From Calditrichota bacterium (GTDB lineage: Bacteria > Calditrichota > Calditrichia > Calditrichales > J004): 52,311 nucleotides of DNA. Positions 9,972-19,703 of the stretch are shown here, one piece after another (positions within the stretch are counted from its first letter, which is position 1; every line of letters begins with the position of its first letter). The translations under genes and the position numbers were made by a program. The notes below the pieces were generated by a model, which did no database searches, was not told where the DNA came from, and was given only the letters and a program-made list of their open reading frames with translations. The stretch spans positions 1-52,311 of the forward strand of contig JAJRVW010000213.1 of assembly GCA_024277115.1 (NCBI GenBank), read 5' to 3'.

Positions 9972-11207
9972 TTAGCGTCCATAATAAATTGCACCTTTTT
10001 TTGTCACTTCTACGCGTACCAAATCCCAGGCGGCGGGATCATCCGGATGTTTACTGACATATAGATAATCACCATTACCCCATGTTAGATTTGTAGACGG
10101 CGAAGTAAGAATTTGTGGATAAAAATATTCATTGGAATTTAACATATAAATAGCGCCATCCTTATTTTGTCCAATATACATTTCACCATCTTCATCAAAC
10201 GTAATTGCTGTAATGTCTGGCCCATCTTCTCCAACAAAAGTACCCCAATCTATCACAAGTTCGTTTGTCCCAAGGTTTCCATCACTATCCAAGATTTGGT
10301 TTTTCCAGATTGCCTGCGTCATTGCCAAACTATCATCACCTGTGTACTTACCCGAAACATAAACATAGCCATCAAACACCCTTAATGATGTTATTTCATA
10401 ACCGGTATAATCTGCAACTGTCTCATCAGTTCCATCAGAAGCCTTTAGCACTTCAATCGTTTCACCTTTTCCACCAGCAAATAAATTTTTATTGGCATCA
10501 AAATCAATGGGGCCAACCTTATTGTTATAAGAAATTAACCGGGCTGTTTTACCACCTTCACCAACGGTGTAAAGACTTTTTGTTCCACGTGTTATATAAA
10601 GTAAGGAATCGGGTCCCATGCGCATGCCTGGGGCAACAATAAAAATTGCATCTGCAAATACAACAGCATCACTTTCCGGATTGCTGATTTTTAATATTTT
10701 CTTTTGAGTTGTTAATACATACACATTATCATTCTCGTCAACGGCCAAACCAGAAATGTCTGTGTTTTGATCAATTGCTAAATAACTACGTGCTGCATTC
10801 TTAGTCTTAAACGGGCCATACAAATCATTTTCTTTATATGTTGCATATAAAAGTGAACCTGTAACATTAAGTTTAACCACAATCGAGTCACCTACAACAT
10901 TTGCAATTCGGACTTTTAATAATGTTGAGTTAGACTCCAGTGTTTCACCTAGTTTTCCATTAAAGTGAACTGTATTTTCAATGGGTTTATCAGAAAAATT
11001 CTCACCTTCGATGTAGATAATCCCAACACCTGCAAATGAAACAGAGTCTTTATCACTTGTTGCCGGATCAGGATATACCTTTGTAATAACCGGACGTGGA
11101 GCACCTGCAAAATTTACGGGTGGCCAAACCTCATTTAGCTGTTTTTCTTCACAACTTATAAATAAAACAGGTATTAGAAATGTTAGAAATAAAATCAGAT
11201 TACGCAT
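9972..11207 (-). CDS. Lipoprotein with TIG/IPT domain and beta-propeller
   Basis: 411 residues. The N-terminus is a lipoprotein signal with FISC as lipobox (Cys near residue 19), followed by EEK, an acidic +2/+3 context that in some Bacteroidota marks surface lipoproteins (inference here). An IPT/TIG immunoglobulin-like domain spans about 35-130 (PRPVITKVYPDPA, IYIEGENFSD). The rest is a propeller with repeated strands such as GLAVDENDNVYVL, DFDANKNLFAGG, and TFDEDGEMYIGQ. The arrangement recalls SusE/SusF-like or IPT/TIG-NHL lipoproteins of glycan-uptake loci, but similarity to any one family is not proved. It lies 51 bases after the PorV-like gene within module 2 and is a candidate surface ligand-binding component. 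The ATG at 11207 has GGAG upstream. Confidence 0.82.
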   Translation of the reverse strand: MRNLILFLTFLIPVLFISCEEKQLNEVWPPVNFAGAPRPVITKVYPDPATSDKDSVSFAGVGIIYIEGENFSDKPIENTVHFNGKLGETLESNSTLLKVRIANVVGDSIVVKLNVTGSLLYATYKENDLYGPFKTKNAARSYLAIDQNTDISGLAVDENDNVYVLTTQKKILKISNPESDAVVFADAIFIVAPGMRMGPDSLLYITRGTKSLYTVGEGGKTARLISYNNKVGPIDFDANKNLFAGGKGETIEVLKASDGTDETVADYTGYEITSLRVFDGYVYVSGKYTGDDSLAMTQAIWKNQILDSDGNLGTNELVIDWGTFVGEDGPDITAITFDEDGEMYIGQNKDGAIYMLNSNEYFYPQILTSPSTNLTWGNGDYLYVSKHPDDPAAWDLVRVEVTKKGAIYYGR

Positions 11208-11258
11208 TTTTAGATTCTCCTCTTTACCATTAGAATCAGCTTATATATTATTAATTAA

Positions 11259-12242
11259 CTAGTACCTGTAAGACAATGAAAATCGCTGAACCGAGTTAAA
11301 AACACCAAAGGGTGTATAAGAATAGTCAATTCCAATTCCTACCCATTGTACACCTGCACCATACGAAAGCCCTTGTTCATCTTGCGCAGAAATATAACCA
11401 AGACGCAAAGCAACTAAGTCTTTAATGCTATATTCAAAACCTGTATTAATATATTCACTGAAAGAGCGTGGGTGAACGGCATCAATGGAAACCAAAAAAG
11501 TATGCTCGTCAGGCGTATCGTCAATAAAGTCAAAAATATCTGCTGAAATACCAATCTTAAATGTTAACGGAAGCTGAAGGCTTTCTTGTTCATATTCAAT
11601 TTCCTGTGAAAAATTTCTTACGGACATTCCCACAGCAAGACTTTCAAAACCTGTTTTAAATACTGTACCAAAATCAAAGGCCAATACACCAGCAAGGTTT
11701 TTCTTTACGCCTTTTCCCGGAATTACACTCTCGCCCAGATGTTGGCTTACCCATTTTATTTGCCCACCAACTGAAAATTTTTCCGTAAGCCTTCGTGCAT
11801 ATCCAAAACCGATAGAAATAGCATTGGCCTCAATTAATCCGGTCTCAACAAAACCGTCACTGTTGCCCCAAACCTGAGTCCCATAAATATCATCGCCATA
11901 ATCAACAGTCGTTATGCTCAGGCCAAAAACACCATACTGACCCTTATCTGGACTGTACGCCATGCTTAGCGCATTATAGTTTATATTTGCAATCCACTCC
12001 ATCGAGGCCAGGGACACATCAAACATTCCCTTAACATCCGCCATACCGGCCGGATTATAGAAAAGGGATGAAGATGAACCAGTGATGGTTGTATACGCCT
12101 CTCCCATCGCTGTGGCCCGCGCATCGGTCTGAACGCTGAGAAATTGAAATCCGGTTTGCGCAAGTTTTGTCTGCCCAAGAACAACCGAACCAGTTAAAAG
12201 CATAATTAAAAATGTAAACAATATCTGTCTCTTTTTCTTCAT
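11259..12242 (-). CDS. PorV/PorQ-family (UPF0164) outer-membrane barrel of module 2
   Basis: About 327 residues. I choose the ATG at 12242 over an in-frame start at 12263 because GGAGG lies 9 bases upstream of it and it begins directly with a signal peptide (MKKKRQ... to VVLGQ). The mature N-terminus has the family signature: QFLSVQTDARATAMGEAY followed by SLFYNPAGMA. The remainder is an amphipathic beta-strand barrel ending SLSYRY. In Porphyromonas, PorV is the outer-membrane shuttle that hands T9SS cargo to the attachment complex; PorQ and other paralogues share the fold. Being encoded between two lipoproteins and next to secreted proteins with C-terminal domains, it could be a dedicated shuttle for this module. 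That role is inference. Which PorV-family subgroup it belongs to cannot be told by eye. Confidence 0.87.
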   Translation of the reverse strand: MKKKRQILFTFLIMLLTGSVVLGQTKLAQTGFQFLSVQTDARATAMGEAYTTITGSSSSLFYNPAGMADVKGMFDVSLASMEWIANINYNALSMAYSPDKGQYGVFGLSITTVDYGDDIYGTQVWGNSDGFVETGLIEANAISIGFGYARRLTEKFSVGGQIKWVSQHLGESVIPGKGVKKNLAGVLAFDFGTVFKTGFESLAVGMSVRNFSQEIEYEQESLQLPLTFKIGISADIFDFIDDTPDEHTFLVSIDAVHPRSFSEYINTGFEYSIKDLVALRLGYISAQDEQGLSYGAGVQWVGIGIDYSYTPFGVFNSVQRFSLSYRY

Positions 12243-12294
12243 ATCTATTTGCCTCCAAAGCAATGCCGTTTTAAAGCTTGCAGAGATAACAATT

Positions 12295-12873
12295 TTATTG
12301 ATTTATAATTAATTTAAAACTGTACTTACCTACTTCTACCTGATCATTTCGTAAAAACTGAAAAATTGTTTTTTGTGGAAGAGCCTTAAAAACATATCTG
12401 GATTTTATATCATAACTTGTAGATGTAACCCCATTTAAGTTTTCATAAATAGCTGCTAAATCCCATGATTTATCGTCCGGCAGCCGGGTATCGCCATTCT
12501 GATCAACAAGCCTTAGTTCCATATAGTCGCCAATGTATACTGTTATGTCAGATTCTGTTCCGGAAAATATAGCATAGCTTGTATCATTTTTTGAGGAAAC
12601 AGAAACGGTATATGCCGTATCAAGGATTGAAAGGGCAATATCATTTGCCAGAAGAGAATCATATAAAGCGACACTGATTGTATCGAGCCCTTTATTCTTC
12701 CAGCTTAGATCATACGTTGTCAACAGTTCTGTAGAAAAATCAATGCTAACACTGTCAGCAATTGCATTTCTCGCACTTAAATCTTTATCCGAAGCCGTAA
12801 AGGTTTCTGTTTGAAACTCCTTGCAGCTTATTAGTGATAAAACCAGAACAACAATTACTATTATACTTCGCAT
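12295..12873 (-). CDS. Small lipoprotein of module 2, unknown function
   Basis: 192 residues with a short lipoprotein signal; LISC is the lipobox (Cys near residue 17), followed by KEFQTE. The mature part is acidic and rich in Ser, Thr and Asp with alternating hydrophobics, suggesting an all-beta immunoglobulin-like fold (for example DSVSIDFSTELLTTYDLSW). No family is recognised. It sits 19 bases after the Fn3 protein gene and 52 bases before the PorV-like gene, so it is almost surely cotranscribed. Modules 1 and 4 have no counterpart in the window. It may be an accessory surface lipoprotein of the receptor complex, which is a guess from position. Confidence 0.78.
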   Translation of the reverse strand: MRSIIVIVVLVLSLISCKEFQTETFTASDKDLSARNAIADSVSIDFSTELLTTYDLSWKNKGLDTISVALYDSLLANDIALSILDTAYTVSVSSKNDTSYAIFSGTESDITVYIGDYMELRLVDQNGDTRLPDDKSWDLAAIYENLNGVTSTSYDIKSRYVFKALPQKTIFQFLRNDQVEVGKYSFKLIINQ

Positions 12874-12892
12874 TTTCCTACCTCTTTTATAT

Positions 12893-14968
12893 CTATCTGA
12901 TTATTATAAATTTTACAAAAGTGGATTCACCTTTTTTAAACCGCAGCTTACCTGTTTCTTCATCGCGGTCATCATCCAAAACTTCTATATAGGCAATATA
13001 AAGCCCGCTCACAACGGTTTGGCGGGATGACGTTACTGACTTCCATTCTTCATCTCCGCTTTTATCCAAATGGTCTATCGTTTCAACCAGGTCACCACGT
13101 TCTGTATAAATTTTTATACGGCAAGTAGGCGGGAGGTTAAAAAACTTTAAACTGTTTGCTCCCCCGGTTATGCCATACTGAATTTCTCTGGCACTAATAT
13201 TAAATGGGTTGGGAACGACACGGATCTCAGATAATGATTTTCCCGGAGGTCTTTTAAGAAATGCAGGCTCATTGGTAAGAGTAAAAAACTTGCTGCTTTC
13301 AAGTGCTACACCCGGATGTGCCACGTTCGTTGAACCATCATCAAATGATGAAATATAATAGTAATATTCAAAACCACGCTGTGGTGAACGGTCTTCATAT
13401 TCGTTTACGATTTCCGGATTGGGTGTTCCCGGTCCGCAAGAAAAAATCAGATCATAAGTTGTGTCTGGCTTTTGAATTGCCCGATAAACTTTGTACCCAA
13501 CAAAGCCTGGAGCGCTTTCTGCATTGTTTGCCCATGTTAATGTAATCCTGTCACCACCCGAGTTTACATCAAATTGACTAGGCGCCGGTGGGGGAGAAGG
13601 CACAACTAAATTATTTTGATAAGTTGCAATCGCCCTTTCAAATGTTTGAAATAACGAATCGCGTCCCGTCATTACCCAGGCATTTTTAAATGCATCTGCA
13701 TTGGCAGCGGTGCCACCATCGGGTAAAATAAACGCTCCACCATTTAACCACTCTGCTCCAATGCTATAGGCAAGCTCTCTACGAAGGCCATTTACACCTT
13801 CTGCCAAAACAATATGAATACTATCACCGGGAGCCATCGTGTATGGGCCAAAACCCTGAGCGTGCGAATAACCGCCTGGCGTGCCACCAAACACATCGGC
13901 AAATCCATCGCCAACAGCGTCGGCATGCCGGATGGGTGCATCCCCTCTCGTCATTGCAGCATATTCATCCGTCATTTTTGATGAATTAAATTGATCGTTA
14001 TCCGAGGTAATAGCATCATCTGAACCCAAATAATAAGTTGTTGTAGGCTGGTTTGGGTCATCATCGGAATTGGTCGGTGAGGTATCAGCATGCAAAACAA
14101 CAGTGCCTACAAACTGTACCGCCCCCAACAAACCTTTACCAGCGGCATTTGGCCCACCAATTAAATTAGCCGCTTCCTGAGAATGTCTTCCTAACCAGGA
14201 AAATTCTGCCCTAAACGGATCAGAAGAATTAGGGTCTTCACCACGCACATCGTTCATTGTACTGTGCCCCCAGGATGTTGATTGTGGGGCAAAGCCAAAA
14301 CCATACGGCCCAATTTCCCGGGTTGGGGCATAACGATATTGAAAATAAAAAACCACATCCGTTAATGTTTGGTTGACCACGGTGCCTTCTCTATCGATAA
14401 TACCCGTATTTTTGAAAACATAATCATAGATAAAATAATTGTCGTGGTTCTGCTGACTAAAAGCATATATCTTACGGGTCAACGTAACACCAATCCCCGT
14501 ATTTACCCGCGCATACAACATCCGGTCAGAAACTAAATTTTCATCTATTTCATCCACAAGATCGTCTGCAATAATGTTCGAAGCCGGAACCCCATCCACT
14601 GTAACATTTGGATGCTCAAATTTGCCGTAATATTTGAACTCTACTGGCATAAACTCACTTTGCTCATTTAAAACACGCGGACCGTTATGTACCACTTTAA
14701 AGGCAAAATTTTTCCCGGCTGCAAGCGGGTCATTATAATTTGTAGTGCCTATCCAAAGGGCTTTGGCAGCCTGCGTATCCTGAAAATTGTATAAAGCCGG
14801 CCAACGTAAACCGTCTTGCTGATCAGAAGTTAAACCGCGCCGCCCAACTTCCCTTTCTGCACCAGTATTAGAATACCAGTTTTGTAAGTTTCCTATGGCG
14901 ATCCACTTTGTTTCTTCTGCAAAGGTAGTTGAAAATAAGAGAACCAATCCTAATAATATGTATTTCAT
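12893..14968 (-). CDS. Secreted Fn3-domain protein of TBDR module 2 (type A), unknown function
   Basis: About 691 residues. Two ATGs compete: at 14974 AGGA would be only 2 bases away, at 14968 it is about 7 bases away, so 14968 is preferred (MKYILLGLVL...). The signal peptide is followed by an unassigned region of about 450 residues that is paralogous to the module 1 protein (NTGAERE, GLRWPALY, RKIYAFSQQNHDNYF, LIGGPNAAGKG, GFGPYTMAPGDSIHIVLAE). An Fn3 domain follows (about 470-565; NSGGDRITLTWANN, FVGYKVYRA). The C-terminal domain has RVVPNPFNISARE, CRIKIYTERGDLVETI and SGLYIAYIEV and ends KFIIIR. There is no NYPNPFNP. The gene starts about 15 bases after the TBDR stop. A TBDR-associated surface protein is the most likely role; the activity is unknown. 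Confidence 0.8.
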   Translation of the reverse strand: MKYILLGLVLLFSTTFAEETKWIAIGNLQNWYSNTGAEREVGRRGLTSDQQDGLRWPALYNFQDTQAAKALWIGTTNYNDPLAAGKNFAFKVVHNGPRVLNEQSEFMPVEFKYYGKFEHPNVTVDGVPASNIIADDLVDEIDENLVSDRMLYARVNTGIGVTLTRKIYAFSQQNHDNYFIYDYVFKNTGIIDREGTVVNQTLTDVVFYFQYRYAPTREIGPYGFGFAPQSTSWGHSTMNDVRGEDPNSSDPFRAEFSWLGRHSQEAANLIGGPNAAGKGLLGAVQFVGTVVLHADTSPTNSDDDPNQPTTTYYLGSDDAITSDNDQFNSSKMTDEYAAMTRGDAPIRHADAVGDGFADVFGGTPGGYSHAQGFGPYTMAPGDSIHIVLAEGVNGLRRELAYSIGAEWLNGGAFILPDGGTAANADAFKNAWVMTGRDSLFQTFERAIATYQNNLVVPSPPPAPSQFDVNSGGDRITLTWANNAESAPGFVGYKVYRAIQKPDTTYDLIFSCGPGTPNPEIVNEYEDRSPQRGFEYYYYISSFDDGSTNVAHPGVALESSKFFTLTNEPAFLKRPPGKSLSEIRVVPNPFNISAREIQYGITGGANSLKFFNLPPTCRIKIYTERGDLVETIDHLDKSGDEEWKSVTSSRQTVVSGLYIAYIEVLDDDRDEETGKLRFKKGESTFVKFIIIR

Positions 14969-14983
14969 TGACATGTCCTGATT

Positions 14984-17900
14984 TTAAAACTTATATGAAA
15001 GATTTACACCAAAAAATATCTGTCTCGGATTTAAAAACGTAAAATATGAATGGTTTGGCATATCTATGTATGCTTTGTCCCTCTTAATTTTTTTTAACCT
15101 GGAAGGGCTTACTTGAGTCCACTCCGAATCCGAAGTATTATATTCTAAATACTCGCCTGTATCGGCTGTATAGTAAACTGCGTCCCGGTTCCAATTCGCA
15201 GCACTTGTTCCGTTGGCTGACCACTCCATTGGTACATAGGCAACACCTTTTTTACGCACATCACCAGGCTCGTCACTACCCGGAATACCCTCATATCCCA
15301 AGGGAGATGTTTTAGAATCAGGTAAGTGGAGAGAATAAATATATCTTTCATAATCGAACTTATCGGAAAAGGATACCGTTGAAAAATTCTTTGTATTTGA
15401 GAGGTTTAAAATATCCGCAAAAAGTTTAACATCAACATAGCCTAAATTAATGGTCTTAGATATTTTTAGATCTACATTTATATAATCTTTCCATTGAAGG
15501 TTGGAAACGATACCATTTTTACCAAATGGGTTCCATGTAAAATAAGAACCAGAAGTCCAGCGACTCAAGAAATTGAAATGCCAATCTGCCAGCAAGTTCT
15601 GATCTAGAAACCTGGGTCCAAAATCCACAGGTGTATGAAAATCAATTGTACTTTTAGCACGCGGCCTGGGGAGTGGTTTAAACTGGGAGGGCGGGTTTCT
15701 TCGATCATAGTCTCTTTGATCGGCCGGATTTAAATAAATTGCTTTTACATCAAAAAAGCCGGCTGTGCTTACGCGATATTCATAGTTAATCATACCGGTA
15801 ACCCAACGTCCAGTTCTTTTTGTAATATCTGCTTCAAAGCCACGAATATCTTCATAACTTTTATTTGTAAGTTGCTGGTAAACTACACTTCCCGATGCCC
15901 CTGTACCAATATACCGTGTCCAGTCTTGCTGGTTTGTAACATCTTTATAATATGCAGCCAGATGGAACAAGTATTCATTGGAGAGGGCATGGTCATAGCC
16001 CAGCTCGTACGAAATTGTTTTTGCCAGACGGATTGTCGGATCACCGATCCTTCTCAACTTTTCAGTGGCGCTACGCTCTTCACGAAACAGACCTTCTGCT
16101 GTGGCAACCTGGCGGTAATGGCCATAGTTAAAATACAGCTTTGCTGTTTCTGAAATCGGGTGTGAAATCGATAAACGTGGGCTTACTGTAAAGCGGGCTG
16201 CCGCCTGTTTACTTCTAAACTTTGCCTGCTCATCCGGATTATAGTTATCTGTAAAGAAAATTGGGTCAAATGGATCCACATCATACCATTTATCATTGGG
16301 ATCATAATAGTCAAAAATTAAACCGGCCGTTGTAATAAAGCCTTCAAACTCCAACTTATCTTGCATATATGCAGATAACTCTATAGGGTTTTGTGTAAAC
16401 TTTGATCTGAAGTTGCCATCTGGCAAAGCTTTGTTTACACTTCCAAAGTTCATGCTATAGTCATTATAAGTAATATCAAAGCCCATTTTAATTTCATTGT
16501 TGCGATTAAACTGGTTCGTATAATCACCCTTTAATGAGTAAGTCGTAATTTCAGTTGAGTCACGCGAGTTTCCAATTGAACCACCCATGCCAAGACCATC
16601 AATACCAAAAACAGGATCATCCTCGTGCCCAAAAGGTGCTTCATCCACAAAATAGCCCGGGAAAATTTCGGTCAACGTTTCTGTGTCACGGTTACGGCCA
16701 GGTCCCGTTACATATTTTGTGTTCAACCGCTTCAATTGTATATCATAAAAAGATTTAGACCCAAGTACATGTGTAAACTTTGCGGACACAGTAGAATTTG
16801 TCCTGCGTGTGCGAGAGAGATAACCCGGTGTCCAAATCCGCCACCTACCTGTATGTCCTGTTCTGTTAAGTAAACTGGCAACACCCGTTGTTGAGGTTAC
16901 AATACTTGTTCCGCCGGAGCGTAAACCGGATGTAGCGAAAGTTTCATTAAATATTCCCTGCACAGTGAATTTCATTTTATTTGATATATCTGATGTTACT
17001 TTTAACATATACGCGTCATCAATACGCCCATCTGTAGCGAGGGACATTAAATACTGGTTCCGTTCTTTTCTATATGATGCATAAAAACGTAAATTCCCCA
17101 GTTTTTTACTGAGAAATGGTACCGGCCCTCCAAATCCAAAATCGACATTATAGTCGTTCTCCTTGATTTGGCCTTGACGTCTGTGCTGCCACTGAAAAAT
17201 ACGTTGAGCTGCTTCCGGTGTTAAATCATTTGTTGGGTCGTCATCTGCAAGTGTGCGTTCGGCAATAACGTTCCAGCCGTCAAACCTGATATATTGTTGT
17301 TGCTCATAAAAACTCCACGGACCGTTTTCTGTACCAACAAAAGCAACGTCCGGGTCTAAGTAAGGGCGGTTAAAATAAGAATTGACATCATAAGGTGAAC
17401 CACTAAAGTTCTTTTGTTGCACAGGGCTTGTTCGCATAAATAATGTAGCCTCGTAACGATCGGGCTGCCCCTCTTTCGTAACAACATTTACGATACCCGA
17501 GCGAACATTATGATATTGCGCATCCGCGCCGCCGGCTTGAACCGATACTTCCGTAACTGCACTCATCGGAATGTTTGAAATTGGTGAGTTGTTCCGGCCG
17601 TCCCTTAGTAAAATACCATCCACCATAAAAGCAACCTGGTCGGAACCACTACCCCGGATACCAAGCGTAGAGGTCACACCGGCTTGTAAACCGATAACAT
17701 CCGTAACGCTGGAAACAGGTAAGGCATCGATAACTTCCGCAGTAATTATGGCTTTACTTCCCGCAACATCTTTCTGAATAATAGGGCGCTCGGCAATTAC
17801 AACGACTGCGTATGTTTCTAACACATCACTGTCAAGGTTAATGTTAATCTCTGTAGTGAGGTCAATATTAATTTCAACATTCGTAATAATATGGTCTTTA

Positions 17901-18139
17901 TAGCCAACATAAGATGCTATTAATTTATATTTTCCGGGAGGGATATTTAAGATTGCATAATAGCCGTCAATATCGGTCGCTGCGCCCAAAGGAGCATTTT
18001 CTATATAGACATTGACACCAGGTAAAACCTCTCCGGTCTGAGAATCTTTTATAACACCGGCAATTTTCCCTGTTGTACCAGCGTAAAGTTGGATGGAGGT
18101 AAATAGAACGAGCAGTACAAAGATGAATAATTTTTTCAT
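14984..18139 (-). CDS. TonB-dependent receptor of module 2 (type A)
   Basis: 1051 residues. It has a signal peptide (1-20), a CarboxypepD_reg-like domain (about 23-108; KDSQTGEVLPGVNVYIENAP), a TonB-box-like VVVIAERPIIQKD stretch, a plug with IRGSGSDQVAFMVDG and GGADAQYHNVRSG, and a large barrel ending in Phe. It shares DDDPTNDLTPE, WQHRR, SYFNRPYLDP and a near-terminal IDMPN...FLNPRQIFFG with the module 1 receptor. An extra segment of about 40 residues rich in Asn, Thr and Tyr precedes that end motif. It heads a six-gene minus-strand operon with gaps of 15, 19, 52, 51 and 90 bases. The ATG at 18139 has GGAG upstream. TonB-driven uptake is the family role; the ligand is unknown. Confidence 0.94.
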   Translation of the reverse strand: MKKLFIFVLLVLFTSIQLYAGTTGKIAGVIKDSQTGEVLPGVNVYIENAPLGAATDIDGYYAILNIPPGKYKLIASYVGYKDHIITNVEINIDLTTEININLDSDVLETYAVVVIAERPIIQKDVAGSKAIITAEVIDALPVSSVTDVIGLQAGVTSTLGIRGSGSDQVAFMVDGILLRDGRNNSPISNIPMSAVTEVSVQAGGADAQYHNVRSGIVNVVTKEGQPDRYEATLFMRTSPVQQKNFSGSPYDVNSYFNRPYLDPDVAFVGTENGPWSFYEQQQYIRFDGWNVIAERTLADDDPTNDLTPEAAQRIFQWQHRRQGQIKENDYNVDFGFGGPVPFLSKKLGNLRFYASYRKERNQYLMSLATDGRIDDAYMLKVTSDISNKMKFTVQGIFNETFATSGLRSGGTSIVTSTTGVASLLNRTGHTGRWRIWTPGYLSRTRRTNSTVSAKFTHVLGSKSFYDIQLKRLNTKYVTGPGRNRDTETLTEIFPGYFVDEAPFGHEDDPVFGIDGLGMGGSIGNSRDSTEITTYSLKGDYTNQFNRNNEIKMGFDITYNDYSMNFGSVNKALPDGNFRSKFTQNPIELSAYMQDKLEFEGFITTAGLIFDYYDPNDKWYDVDPFDPIFFTDNYNPDEQAKFRSKQAAARFTVSPRLSISHPISETAKLYFNYGHYRQVATAEGLFREERSATEKLRRIGDPTIRLAKTISYELGYDHALSNEYLFHLAAYYKDVTNQQDWTRYIGTGASGSVVYQQLTNKSYEDIRGFEADITKRTGRWVTGMINYEYRVSTAGFFDVKAIYLNPADQRDYDRRNPPSQFKPLPRPRAKSTIDFHTPVDFGPRFLDQNLLADWHFNFLSRWTSGSYFTWNPFGKNGIVSNLQWKDYINVDLKISKTINLGYVDVKLFADILNLSNTKNFSTVSFSDKFDYERYIYSLHLPDSKTSPLGYEGIPGSDEPGDVRKKGVAYVPMEWSANGTSAANWNRDAVYYTADTGEYLEYNTSDSEWTQVSPSRLKKIKRDKAYIDMPNHSYFTFLNPRQIFFGVNLSYKF

Positions 18140-18212
18140 TTAAAAATACTCCAACTTATAAATAACTGTCTTTTTGAATTTTTGGTTAGTGCAGCAGGTG
18201 AACAAACTTGGG

Positions 18213-18243
18213 TAAATATAATACATTCAAACGAGTTAACAAA
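18213..18243 (-). promoter_or_regulatory. Candidate Bacteroidota-type promoter of module 2
   Basis: On the minus strand TTTG (18243-18240) is followed after exactly 19 bases by TATATTTA (18220-18213). The known Bacteroidota consensus is TTTG-N19-TAnnTTTG, so only the final base differs. It lies about 75 bases upstream of the module 2 receptor start. Short AT-rich motifs arise by chance, and this lineage may not use that consensus. Confidence 0.35.
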
Positions 18244-18371
18244 TTTTTTTGAACCGTTTTTAATTTTTTAAGTATTTATTGTGCCATCATTTCTTTTGGA
18301 TTGTCACTTAATATACCAATACAAATAAGGATAAAACAAATTTTATAGCAGGGTACTTTACATTGATCGAA

Positions 18372-19703
18372 TTATTTTTTGACTTTTGATAGATTTATTT
18401 TCCAAGGGCTTTGCCTGGGGACGATTGTTTGCCCGGGAAAGTGTGTTTTTAAAACCATCATATCCGATTTTTTAAAAGTCAATGTATCTAATGTTTCCTG
18501 GTATATTTTTATTGGAACCACATTTTGTAAACTATCTAATGTCTTTTTTAATGTTTTTACTGTTTGTAGTTCTACACCGTTAAATTGTGCTCTATAAAAA
18601 TCTTTCCACATATCTGATTGCCGCTTAACATATAAATTTTTATCTAAACCGTTCTCTAATCCTTTATAATAAAGTAGTTCATCGTCCAAAATCCGCTTGG
18701 TTGCTCTAATCATGCTGTAACGAAAAGCATCGTTCGAAGAATAATTTAAGGGATAAGGTGCTGTGGCAAGCCGTTTTAACAAATCAGTTACAAACCAGTT
18801 TTGTTTATTGGCAAAACGGACGATTTGTTTTTTTGCCAGTTTATTTATTTCGTCACCATTTGTCAACACCATCAACTCTTTATTTGAAACGGTTAAGCCC
18901 GGTTTTCCCATTACCTGTTTTTCTAAGTATTGGGTAAACTCTTTAAACACACCTTTATTAAGTACATAGTTTTGCTTCTTAAATGATTTCTTAACATAAT
19001 CGTTAAAGTGTTTTTGTTTTGAATATTTTAAATACTGTTTTTTTATGGATTTAATGTTTTCCAAAAAAAACTCCTTGTTTAGTACACCTTTTTTCCATTC
19101 TTTAAGTGGTTTATAAACAAAAAATTTTCTTCCGATTTTTATTGGCCCTGTAATGTTTAACAAGTTGGTATTAAAAACATTATTCTCTAAGATTGCAATA
19201 TTTCCCGTAAAGCTAATTGTGTCTTTCCGAATTATTTTTTCTACCTGAGGATTATTTTCTTGCCAGGCAGATTTAAAACTTTTTGCCATCAGGGAATCAT
19301 TAAATACTGCAAAGTCAATCTCTCGCACTTTATTTGTTTTTTTGTAAAACCCCCACAAAAGAGAATCATTTACAACAATATCTTTAAAAACAACTTCTTC
19401 CCACAAATTTTCAATTACAGCTTCACGATGTTTTTGTTCGGACATTAATGAAACTATTTCAGGTTGATCAATTTTTTGCAGACGGCTTAAAAGTGCCTCG
19501 GCAATTATTGAGCTCAGTATTTTTTCTTTATATTTCTGCGCAGAAAGTTTATCGATAACAGGATTAAAGTTGAGGCGGTCTTTAAATTCAGAAATAGAGA
19601 TCTCGCGATCTCCCACTATGGCAACCAAGTTTTCTTGTTGATTTGGTTGCCTACAGCATAGAAGGGTAAAAATGAGAAAGTAGAAAAAATATTTTATATT
19701 CAT
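18372..19703 (-). CDS. SurA/PpiC-N-like lipoprotein chaperone without a visible parvulin domain
   Basis: 443 residues. The N-terminus (MNIKYFFYFLIFTLLCCRQ) is a hydrophobic signal with adjacent cysteines, probably lipidated though the lipobox is not ideal. The segment VAIVGDREISISEFKDRL (about 27-44) is the typical opening of SurA/PpiD/PrsA chaperones, which bind unfolded outer-membrane proteins in the periplasm. I do not see the parvulin rotamase signature, so it may be chaperone-only. The rest is Lys-rich and helical. The gene starts one base after the stop of the small barrel gene, so the two are translationally close. It follows the decayed module 3 genes, suggesting that it once served their barrel products. 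The start codon has no strong Shine-Dalgarno sequence; coupling to the upstream gene is likely. Confidence 0.65.
   Translation of the reverse strand: MNIKYFFYFLIFTLLCCRQPNQQENLVAIVGDREISISEFKDRLNFNPVIDKLSAQKYKEKILSSIIAEALLSRLQKIDQPEIVSLMSEQKHREAVIENLWEEVVFKDIVVNDSLLWGFYKKTNKVREIDFAVFNDSLMAKSFKSAWQENNPQVEKIIRKDTISFTGNIAILENNVFNTNLLNITGPIKIGRKFFVYKPLKEWKKGVLNKEFFLENIKSIKKQYLKYSKQKHFNDYVKKSFKKQNYVLNKGVFKEFTQYLEKQVMGKPGLTVSNKELMVLTNGDEINKLAKKQIVRFANKQNWFVTDLLKRLATAPYPLNYSSNDAFRYSMIRATKRILDDELLYYKGLENGLDKNLYVKRQSDMWKDFYRAQFNGVELQTVKTLKKTLDSLQNVVPIKIYQETLDTLTFKKSDMMVLKTHFPGQTIVPRQSPWKINLSKVKK

Noticed and set aside
12242-12263. Upstream in-frame start of the module 2 PorV-like gene
   Set aside because: It would put seven polar residues before the signal peptide and would include the GGAGG ribosome site inside the coding sequence.
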